DNA of 57,395 nucleotides from Bacteroidota bacterium (GTDB lineage Bacteria > Bacteroidota > Bacteroidia > Bacteroidales > Prolixibacteraceae). Made by a program: the position numbers and the translations under genes. The notes below the pieces were generated by a model. That model was not told the origin of the DNA. It saw nothing but the letters and a program-made list of their open reading frames with translations, and did not search any database. Within the stretch, counting starts at the first letter, position 1. Every line of letters begins with the position of its first letter. Positions 1-8,100 of the stretch are shown in pieces. The DNA lies in NCBI GenBank assembly GCA_023251435.1, contig JAHEYU010000003.1, forward strand, positions 196,675 to 254,069. Direction: 5' to 3'.

Positions 1-1
1 T

Positions 2-697
2 GGCGCCATGTTTTCGCTCGACGATATGAACCGGGTTACCTGGGGCACTCCTTTCCGCGGTTTGGAAGCTGTACTGACGTTTCACAATGTTGCCCTCGGA
101 CTGGCAGTGCTATTTCTGGCGCGTGTTCTTGGTTTGCTGTATTTTATGAATTCAATTGACAATGCTGCCATTTACGAACGGTCGAAAAAGCATCTTTTCT
201 ACAATACCATTCCGTTTCTGGTTTTCTTTCTGTATTTCCTGATTGCCCTGCTATTTATGGATGGTTTTGCATACAATCCTGAAACTGGCCTAGTCTCGGT
301 TGAATCCTATAAATACCTGCACAATCTGCTGGCCATGCCAATCAATACCATTATGCTTTTAATAGGTGTTATTCTGGTGTTGTATGGAATTGGTTCTACG
401 CTTCTGAAGGGTGGAACCAAAGGAATCTGGTGCGCAGGCATTGGTACCATTTTTACAGTTTGGGCTTTGTTTATTCTGGCCGGATTCAACAATACCAGTT
501 TTTATCCGTCGCTATTCGATTTGCAGTCGTCACTGACCATCGAAAACGCCTCGTCAAGCCATTTTACCTTAACGGTTATGAGCTACGTTTCGTTGTTTGT
601 TCCTTTCGTGCTGGGCTACATCTGGATTGCCTGGAAAGCGATGAACAACAAGCAAATGACTACCGAAGAACTCGAACAGGAACATCATACCTATTAA
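2..697 (+). CDS. cydB: Cytochrome bd ubiquinol oxidase subunit II, C-terminal part (5' end outside window)
   Basis: The reading frame is open from the first bases, so the gene starts upstream of the window; the ATG at 8 is internal. The visible 230 residues carry the typical late CydB segment (WGTPFRGLEAVL, then ARVLGLLYF) followed by about five hydrophobic helices and the conserved block SSSHFTLTVMSYVSLFVPF near the end. CydB is the second membrane subunit of the high-affinity quinol:O2 oxidoreductase and pairs with CydA, presumably encoded just upstream. It is followed 41 bp later by a small single-helix protein and then a terminator, so this is the 3' end of a cyd operon. Identification is by sequence recognition of a well conserved family. 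Confidence 0.93.
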   Translation, partial: GAMFSLDDMNRVTWGTPFRGLEAVLTFHNVALGLAVLFLARVLGLLYFMNSIDNAAIYERSKKHLFYNTIPFLVFFLYFLIALLFMDGFAYNPETGLVSVESYKYLHNLLAMPINTIMLLIGVILVLYGIGSTLLKGGTKGIWCAGIGTIFTVWALFILAGFNNTSFYPSLFDLQSSLTIENASSSHFTLTVMSYVSLFVPFVLGYIWIAWKAMNNKQMTTEELEQEHHTY

Positions 698-738
698 TAA
701 AGTAAATTGTAAATATTTAAATTGTAAATAAATCAATT

Positions 739-876
739 ATGTACTGGAATTCAATACTTTGGTTTTTAAGTTTACCGGTTATGGTCTATATTTCGTACCT
801 GCTGGTAAAATTTACAATACGCAAATACGAACCCATTCTCGAAAAGCCTTTAAAAAAGGCGAATCCTGAGAAGTAA
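739..876 (+). CDS. CydX-like 45-aa membrane protein
   Basis: A 45-residue protein beginning MYWNSILWFLSLP with one hydrophobic segment (about residues 5-24) and a basic, then mixed-charge tail (FTIRKYEP...). Size, single N-terminal helix and position directly after cydB match the small accessory subunits of cytochrome bd oxidases (CydX/CydS type), which stabilise the heme sites. The ATG at 739 is the only reasonable start, and the hairpin terminator at 885-908 lies 8 bp after the stop. Homology to CydX proper cannot be shown at this length; the assignment rests on context and topology. Confidence 0.7.
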   Translation: MYWNSILWFLSLPVMVYISYLLVKFTIRKYEPILEKPLKKANPEK

Positions 877-884
877 TTGGGGTG

Positions 885-908
885 CTGCGATTTGTAATCG
901 CAGTTTTT
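885..908 (+). terminator. Rho-independent terminator of the cyd operon
   Basis: A perfect 8-bp stem CTGCGATT/AATCGCAG with a TGT loop is followed by five T residues, 8 bp after the stop of the small cydX-like gene. Confidence 0.85.
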
Positions 909-915
909 AGAACGG

Positions 916-941
916 AAGTTGAAAACTTCTGCACCCATAAA
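916..941 (+). repeat. Left copy of 26-bp direct repeat bracketing the CRISPR-Cas locus
   Basis: This short element (AAGTTGAAAACTTCTG followed by CACCCATAAA) contains the dyad GAAGTT-gaa-AACTTC at 915-929. It recurs in the same orientation at 10639-10664 with 24 of 26 positions identical. The two copies enclose exactly the CRISPR array, cas genes and tracrRNA. It could equally be one of many dispersed small palindromic repeats in the genome. Confidence 0.7.
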
Positions 942-975
942 TATCAGACAAGATAAATGCCGTCACAAATATAGT

Positions 976-3021
976 GGTGGCATTTGCTTTCAAATTGTAT
1001 CTTTAACGAGTTTTATCACAGCGACCGTTAAACTTGGAAAGAACTGCACCCTGTTGTGATTTGCTTTCAAATTGTATCTTTAATGCGTTCTATCACAGCA
1101 CTGAAAACTTGGTTCCAAACTCAACAAAGTTGTGATTTGCTTTCAAATTGTATCTTTAATGCGTTCTATCACAGCTACCGTGCGTTTGGCTCCGTTCAAA
1201 TCGGTGTTGTGATTTGCTTTCAAATTGTATCTTTAATGCGTTCTATCACAGCCGAAGAATTTGAAAATTACATGGCAATCCGGTTGTGATTTGCTTTCAA
1301 ATTGTATCTTTAATGCGTTCTATCACAGCTCACCGTATAAAGCTTCAAATTGATCAATCGTTGTGATTTGCTTTCAAATTGTATCTTTAATGCGTTCTAT
1401 CACAGCTCTTACTGCAAAAATTGAATATGGAGTCCGTTGTGATTTGCTTTCAAATTGTATCTTTAATGCGTTCTATCACAGCACCAAGAAAATTAAACGT
1501 CATTCCTGAATGAGTTGTGATTTGCTTTCAAATTGTATCTTTAATGCGTTCTATCACAGCATGATCTTGTAGGCTTAATTTCTTTTAGCTGTTGTGATTT
1601 GCTTTCAAATTGTATCTTTAATGCGTTCTATCACAGCCGGAACAAGAGGTATTACAGCTTACGGAGGGTTGTGATTTGCTTTCAAATTGTATCTTTAATG
1701 CGTTCTATCACAGCTTGTCCCCTTCAAAGGTGGGCGTTTAGGACGTTGTGATTTGCTTTCAAATTGTATCTTTAATGCGTTCTATCACAGCTTGGTGAGA
1801 TTCCTATTATTTCTCCGGTTCGTTGTGATTTGCTTTCAAATTGTATCTTTAATGCGTTCTATCACAGCCCTGGCTTTCGAGTGCGGTGAACTCGTCGAGT
1901 TGTGATTTGCTTTCAAATTGTATCTTTAATGCGTTCTATCACAGCCGGTTACCGGCCATTTACGTTCGGTGCTGTGTTGTGATTTGCTTTCAAATTGTAT
2001 CTTTAATGCGTTCTATCACAGCTCATTCCTTGATTCTTCGCTATATATTGAGTTGTGATTTGCTTTCAAATTGTATCTTTAATGCGTTCTATCACAGCTT
2101 AAAAGTTGTTGGCTGGTTGCAGCCCCGGTTGTGATTTGCTTTCAAATTGTATCTTTAATGCGTTCTATCACAGCGGGAGACGCCCACATATTGCATTTTA
2201 ATTGGTTGTGATTTGCTTTCAAATTGTATCTTTAATGCGTTCTATCACAGCAGAAGCAACTTTCAAACAAATCGGGTTATTGTTGTGATTTGCTTTCAAA
2301 TTGTATCTTTAATGCGTTCTATCACAGCTAATTCGGATACCCATATTTACATGAGTGAGTTGTGATTTGCTTTCAAATTGTATCTTTAATGCGTTCTATC
2401 ACAGCTTAATGTGTTTTCTACTCCATGTAAAATGGGTTGTGATTTGCTTTCAAATTGTATCTTTAATGCGTTCTATCACAGCTCCTTCTTCGGGCAGTAC
2501 TTCAGCGCCTCAGTTGTGATTTGCTTTCAAATTGTATCTTTAATGCGTTCTATCACAGCGCATCATAATGAAAGCCTATGTAAGTGCTGGTTGTGATTTG
2601 CTTTCAAATTGTATCTTTAATGCGTTCTATCACAGCACTCCATCAAAATCATGTCTTGACTGAATAGTTGTGATTTGCTTTCAAATTGTATCTTTAATGC
2701 GTTCTATCACAGCATCCGGCATACATTCTAGAATCAGCTTCGGGTTGTGATTTGCTTTCAAATTGTATCTTTAATGCGTTCTATCACAGCACTCGTAGGT
2801 TTTTCCGTTGTGGTGTTTTTGTTGTGATTTGCTTTCAAATTGTATCTTTAATGCGTTCTATCACAGCATTTTTCTATTTATGATGTCGCCGCCGCAAGTT
2901 GTGATTTGCTTTCAAATTGTATCTTTAATGCGTTCTATCACAGCTAACCAGATCGCTATCCGCACAAACATGCAGTTGTGATTTGCTTTCAAATTGTATC
3001 TTTAATGCGTTCTATCACAGC
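976..3021 (+). CRISPR. Type II-C CRISPR array, 27 repeats of 47 bp, 26 spacers
   Basis: The repeat is 47 bp, starting GTTGTGATTTGCTTTC and ending TTCTATCACAGC. Twenty-six copies (starting at 1053, 1129, 1206 and so on to 2975) look identical. The first (976-1022) is degenerate with six mismatches, marking the old end. Spacers are 29-31 bp, mostly 30. The first 22 nt after the initial G pair with the tracrRNA anti-repeat at 10261-10282, so crRNAs are read on the plus strand, opposite to the cas genes. Each intact repeat holds a Bacteroidota-type promoter match (TTG at repeat positions 2-4, 18-nt gap, TATCTTTA at 23-30). Reading frames across the array are repeat artefacts, not genes. Confidence 0.99.
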
Positions 3022-3059
3022 GTGTACCTTGTTTTGAGTTAAAAGTCAGCAAGTTGACG

Positions 3060-3117
3060 AACGTGACAGAAAACAAAAAAGCGGATTTTTCTCCGCTTTT
3101 TTGTTTTCTGTCACGTT
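3060..3117. terminator. Perfect 26-bp inverted repeat / bidirectional terminator between cas2 and array
   Basis: Arms 3060-3085 and 3092-3117 are perfectly complementary over 26 bp around a 6-nt loop. The core AAAAAAGCGGA/TCCGCTTTTTT is a strong intrinsic terminator on both strands. It lies 12 bp beyond the cas2 stop and 38 bp beyond the last CRISPR repeat, so it should separate cas-operon and array transcription. Confidence 0.85.
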
Positions 3118-3129
3118 GATTTTTTATTC

Positions 3130-3468
3130 CTAAAACAATTCCAGTTGTTGCGCAATTCCGGGTTTTTCGATGTTACGTTTGCTGAAAAACAGTTCCATCA
3201 TCCCAAATTGTTTATCGGTTATTTTCAAAATGCCTATATGTCCGTATTCGGGTAGCATATTTTTGATGCGCTGGGTGTGCACTTCGGCGTTCTCGCGGCT
3301 GGGTGAGTTACGCATATAAATCGAAAATTGGAACATTGTAAATCCATCTTTGATCAGATCTTTTCGAAACTTTGCCGCAGCCTTTTGCTGTTTCTTGGTT
3401 TCAACCGGAATATCAAAAAATACCAGTACCCACATACAACGATATTGGTTTAAAGCATCAAACGACAT
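3130..3468 (-). CDS. cas2: CRISPR-associated endoribonuclease/adaptation protein Cas2
   Basis: A 112-aa protein with the ferredoxin-like Cas2 fold signature: strand 1 with the acidic residue in [12 protein letters not shown] (about residues 13-24), and the central [21 protein letters not shown] block typical of type II-C Cas2. It forms the Cas1-Cas2 integrase complex that inserts new spacers. It is the last gene of the operon, 27 bp after cas1, and points toward the array. The start [10 protein letters not shown] was kept because Bacteroidota II-C Cas2 proteins commonly carry about ten residues before the first strand. Confidence 0.96.
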   Translation of the reverse strand: MSFDALNQYRCMWVLVFFDIPVETKKQQKAAAKFRKDLIKDGFTMFQFSIYMRNSPSRENAEVHTQRIKNMLPEYGHIGILKITDKQFGMMELFFSKRNIEKPGIAQQLELF

Positions 3469-3495
3469 CTGTTATAGTTTTTGTTTTTTCGAAGG

Positions 3496-4398
3496 CTAAT
3501 TGTAAAACTCCGGATAAACAATTTTTCTCCGCGATCCTTCAAAACATTCAAACAGAGAATTGGTCGTGCGGCTTAGTGCAATCATTAACGGACTTTTTTT
3601 TCCATCAATCAGCACATCGCAGGTAGCGATACTTAATAGCTTCGCTTTTTGTTCGCGGGTAATGTTTTCGTTTTCAATCATTCCATCCGAGAAGAGTTGA
3701 TAAACCAATTCGTCGCAAAACGGACGATAAGGTTCCATAATATCGTCGGCCAAACAATAGGCATTGTATTTATTGCGGTGATGAATGCCCAGTGTAGGCA
3801 ACATTCCGCTACTAACCAGCGCACGGGCTACAATAGCGCGCAAAATGGCATAACAATAGTTTAAATGCGAGTTGGGTTCTATTCCATATCGGTTGCGGGT
3901 AAATCCATGCTCACCATACACCAACTTCCAGTAAACCGCGGCTGCACGACCTTCTGTATTTTCAGGATCTCCGGTTTTGATTTGCGGTATCAGGGCAAGT
4001 AATTGTTTATTTTCCATTCCAGCCCGTTTTAGCATAGCCGCCTGATTTTCGATTTTTGCCTTGATGGTTTGGGCCCACAGGTTCTTCAGCAAAGGTTCCG
4101 AGGCCGCAATCTGGATACGGAAACGTTCGGTCTGAACATGGTTGCCATCTAACGGAAGCATCAGTCCGGTGGGTAAATGCGTGCTGTCGCAACTAATCAA
4201 CCCCACGTTACGTTCAATCAGGTCGGCCATCAGCGCGTGGGTAATTGTTATTTGTGGATGATCGAGCAGGACAATGGCAATGTCTTCTAATGGGATCGTT
4301 GCTTTTTCGGTTCGAGTTTCCGGTTCTGCTACTTTTAATTGCTGGTCTTTTTTGTGCAGATACGCAGGGTTGCCAAAATAAAGGGTTCGTTTAATCAT
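3496..4398 (-). CDS. cas1: CRISPR-associated integrase Cas1 (type II)
   Basis: A 300-aa Cas1 beginning MIKRTLYFGNPAYL. Expected metal ligands are present: Glu149 in NTEGRAAAVYW, His206 in LGIHHRNKYNAY and Asp219 in LADDIMEPYRP. Cas1 joins Cas2 to integrate protospacers at the array end. A longer frame to 4452 exists, but the family start is at 4398, and its ATG overlaps the stop codon region of the upstream HUH gene (ATGATTAA), which indicates translational coupling. There is no cas4 or csn2 nearby, which fits subtype II-C. Confidence 0.97.
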   Translation of the reverse strand: MIKRTLYFGNPAYLHKKDQQLKVAEPETRTEKATIPLEDIAIVLLDHPQITITHALMADLIERNVGLISCDSTHLPTGLMLPLDGNHVQTERFRIQIAASEPLLKNLWAQTIKAKIENQAAMLKRAGMENKQLLALIPQIKTGDPENTEGRAAAVYWKLVYGEHGFTRNRYGIEPNSHLNYCYAILRAIVARALVSSGMLPTLGIHHRNKYNAYCLADDIMEPYRPFCDELVYQLFSDGMIENENITREQKAKLLSIATCDVLIDGKKSPLMIALSRTTNSLFECFEGSRRKIVYPEFYN

Positions 4399-5188
4399 CT
4401 TTTGGTTTAGGTATTTCGAGCTCGTAAATAGCTGTGAAGTCTTCGAGAGCAAACCGGTGTCGTTCGGTAAAAGATTCCAGTCCTCCGGCCATTTTCAGTA
4501 ATTTGTTTGTTTCAGTCAAATCACAAACACCGTTAATAATATCGTTGTACGAACTATAATCCCAATCTTCATATTTTGAGCAAAAGCCATGATGAACGGG
4601 ATTACGGTGGGTATAAACAACTACGTTAAGAAAGTGGGTTTTATCGCGTATCGGTTCGCGTTTAAAATTCTTGATAAACAACGATCCCATCCGGTTATAT
4701 ACCTTGTTGAACGACTGCGTATAGCAGCTAAACAGATTCGCGAATTGTTTCGATAAATATTTTTCGATTTCGCTATCGCTAATTATAATTTCCTCAACTT
4801 TTCCAAAGTTTACAGTCTTTGTTATATTGAATTGATTTTGAGATAGATTAACGTTTTTAACTTTTCCAAAGTTTACAGTTTTTGTTATATTGAATTGATT
4901 TTCAGGTATATTATAGCTCTGTTCAAGGTTTGAAACTTTGGAAAAGTTATTTTTCGTTTTATTTTTATTTCGAATCAGCTCTTCTATTACCGCGCGTTTA
5001 CGAATCCTGACCACCAAATGAAAATGATTGGGCATCAGGCAATACGCGTAGGTCTCGGCAATAGGGGAGATGTATAGCCGATACTTTTCCAGAAAGAAGT
5101 AGAAATTCTCTTCTTTCCTGAATACATTTTCGAACCCATTGGCGTGGTTGAAAATATGGTAGCTGGTATCGGGTTGAAGGGGTTGCAT
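4391..5188 (-). CDS. REP-associated tyrosine transposase (RAYT / Y1 HUH family) embedded in the cas operon
   Basis: A 265-aa Y1-transposase-like protein. It has the family N-terminus (YHIFNHANGFENVF), the HUH metal-binding motif His55-Phe-His57 in MPNHFHLVVR, and the catalytic-tyrosine region with Tyr192 in VVYTHRNPVHHGF, followed by the usual EDWDYSSYND. Both catalytic elements are intact, so it could cleave and join single-stranded DNA. Its ATG directly follows the cas9 stop (TAG|ATG), and its stop overlaps the cas1 start, so it is translated as part of the cas operon rather than being a recent random insertion. Residues about 81-131 are an expansion containing three NF(G/S)KV units, two within a duplicated 14-aa block. 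A role in adaptation, or simple hitchhiking, are both possible; function is unknown. Confidence 0.9.
   Translation of the reverse strand: MQPLQPDTSYHIFNHANGFENVFRKEENFYFFLEKYRLYISPIAETYAYCLMPNHFHLVVRIRKRAVIEELIRNKNKTKNNFSKVSNLEQSYNIPENQFNITKTVNFGKVKNVNLSQNQFNITKTVNFGKVEEIIISDSEIEKYLSKQFANLFSCYTQSFNKVYNRMGSLFIKNFKREPIRDKTHFLNVVVYTHRNPVHHGFCSKYEDWDYSSYNDIINGVCDLTETNKLLKMAGGLESFTERHRFALEDFTAIYELEIPKPKDD
4796..4948. repeat. Three REP-like 15-bp palindromes inside the RAYT coding sequence
   Basis: The palindrome AACTTT-TCC-AAAGTT occurs at 4796-4810, 4859-4873 and, in reverse orientation, 4934-4948. All are in the same reading frame of the minus-strand gene and encode NFGKV, NFGKV and NFSKV. The first two lie in a 44-bp direct duplication (4796-4839 and 4859-4902, one mismatch, period 63 bp). 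Confidence 0.9.
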
Positions 5189-8100
5189 CTAGCTTATTCT
5201 TGAGATATTCCCTAATCTATCAACTTTCAATTTCCAACAAACAGATTTTATCTGAACACCATCAAAAGAATTTTGATTCTTAGATTGAGGGCTACCTACC
5301 CCTAATTCATTTTGAATAAATAAATTGAGTCCGATCTTTTCTTGTTCCTTCTTGGACATATTGAACAACAAGTTAGCAACATTTACAGGAATAAAATTCA
5401 TAGTTGTTCCACTGCCATCAGTAAAACGATAAACTCTATTTAGCTGATCTATGGATATATTATTTAGATTGACAGTCTCATAATTTTCAAATTCTGATGC
5501 TTCTGGAACATATACTAAATCATTTGGATTGAGTTTGAAAATCAATTTATAATCAGGATATTCAGGATGAGTTTGTGGACAAGGATCAAAACCTTCTTTC
5601 AAATTGACAAGTGACTCCCTTAATGTCGGAATATAATACTTTCTCTCATTCCCTTTTTGATAAACACCACAAAAAGCATTGCTTCCACCAGCTGTTGCAA
5701 CATATTTTGAAGATTTAAGACCATCCTCTGATACTGGAAATTTAGTCCCCATAGCATCAGCCATCCTTACTTTATAAATTGGTTGATGGGATTTACCATT
5801 GTTTAATGATCTAATGTTCTGATTTAATTCCTTTATTCCTTCAGGGGAAAAAGCCAAAGTCTGCGGAGCAATTTCCTTTCCTTCATCATCTATTTTTCCT
5901 TTATAATTTTCAAGATGATTTAAAAGTATTTTCTGAATCCCGCTATCAGTAATTGATTCTAATGCTTTACGAATCTTATCCGATGAAGCCAAAGAGGTTA
6001 GTTCATTTCCAAATCTTGAAGCAACAAATTTTGCATAAACTCTAACTTTGGGATATTCACTGCTTAATAAACTGATAATTTCGCTATTGGATAGTTTTTG
6101 AACACGAAGAATTCTTATTCTATCAATAATATCTGTTTCAAAAAAATCATAGTTTTCTTCAATCGCAGTTCTAAAATCTACTTCGATTACATTTGTGTTG
6201 GTTTTTTCATTATTTTGAAGCTTGACTTTACCGTAAAAAGTATCTAAATGCAATGCCTGTCGTACGTTGTATTTCTTTTTTAATTCCAGATTTTCTTCTT
6301 TGTGAATTTCAATCTTTTCGATTTCATTATACTTGAGATACTTATTCCAGCGTTGACGGATAATCCGGTTTTTTTGTTTGAAACTTGCAACAGTATTATC
6401 AAGTGCTTCTTTGGCAATATCTTTGAATACTTTGCTTTTAGTCTCTTTATATTGATATTCAAATTCATAAATTCCTTCAGCTGATTTTGTTTGCGCAGGT
6501 GGTAAAAAGTACCATTCTTTTTCGTCATTAAAACCTCTACGGGAATTAGTCAGTATATACTTCAAGCCTTTTCTGGATTTCAATTTCTGTTCATCATTTT
6601 CCTCTTGTGAAGAAATATTATTAAGATATTGTACATGTTCTTCTGTAGTCAAAGCAATTACTAATGCATCCATTGCATGGTGACGATGGTCAATTCTTTT
6701 GGGATCAAAGTCTTTCTTAATCGCTTCTGGAACGTCATTCACAAACACATCATGCCCGTTGATTTTTCGATAATCACCAAATAGATTCGAGTTCGTTAAT
6801 TCGTTCAGCCTTTTGAATCTTGGAGAAGTCAATTCATTCCATGCTTCGTTTAATTTCCAATGTCTTTTCAGTTCTGAAGTTATTGTTCCATTTGTTGCTA
6901 CAACGTTTTTTGAACGATAAGTATCTTCATCCTTTTCCCTGACGATATTACTCAACAGTTTCATAGCCATTTTAGAAATATATTGCATATTAACCTTCTG
7001 GCTATTAGTAAAATCACCGGGAATATCTTTGCTTAATAGAATTTCTCTTTTTTTATCAATGAAATTTTGATTGACTAGTTGCTCATAACCTTCCACACTA
7101 AGAATTCTAACTTTAGCATCATGTGCTGCACAGTATATTTCTTTTTCATTCGCACTCAAAATGAAACCATATCCTGTATTTGATTTCTTTTCCTTATTAA
7201 TCTCAGTTTCACAGATGACTTTATTTGACAAAGCATTTAAGGTAATTCTTTCTTGCGGGAAGATATGCTCTATTTCATATTTTTTCCTGTCGAATAAGTC
7301 TGACAATTTAATGATCTGACCAGTATATGGAGATTGGTATCTTTGATCTAGCCAAAGTTTGTAACGTTCAAAATCGCTCCTGCTAACTTTCGTAATCTCT
7401 TTTGTAGTTATTTCTTTTATTTGCTTTTTTGTAATTTTTCCTTCTGGCAGATTATACTCTGTAGTATCCTTGTCGAACTCAATAGCAGATAGTAATCCTT
7501 CCTCTAAAATGCGGAGCTTTTCTTGTTGGAACGGTGATTTAACTTCAAGTGAAGTATTTTCTTTTTTCAGTTCTTTTAGAATTTCAATAATACGTTCGTT
7601 AGTTTTTCGGTTTTCTTTGTTTTGTTTGTCATCTTTCTCTTTTTGTTTGTTGTTTTTCTTCATCTCACGACCAAGTTCAATATGAATCTTATCAAATAAT
7701 TTGGCATAAACAGGATTTCCCTTTTCGTCTTCACCTAACTTTTCACCAAAGTATTTCCATACATCTTTTACCAAGTGAAGGGTCTCAACAAGCACTTTCT
7801 CGACAATGGGATTGTTCAATGAGTGCTGTTTGAATTCATTCTTTAAATACTTTTCAATATCATAAGGTGAATTCCAAAATTCAACTTCCCCAACTTCTGA
7901 ATACCTACCATATACTAAATAACAAGCACTTGATATCCAAAATCCCTGAAAATCATTTATTTCTCCATTTATACTTTCTTTATCTATTGCCTTTTTAATT
8001 ATTTCATCTGGTAGGTCTTTTTTGAGATTGTTCTCAATTTCTTTTGCATTCCAATATTTTCCTAAACGTAAGAATGGGAGTAGTTTTTTTATAGCTTTTT

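Noticed and set aside
1056-2596. Several 60-80-aa plus-strand reading frames with repeated CFQIVSLMRSIT or CDLLSNCIFNAFYH blocks
   Set aside because: They are translations of the CRISPR repeats, not genes.
4399-4452. N-terminal extension of cas1 (18 codons)
   Set aside because: It lies inside the HUH gene in another frame; the conserved Cas1 start MIKRTLYFGN is at 4398.
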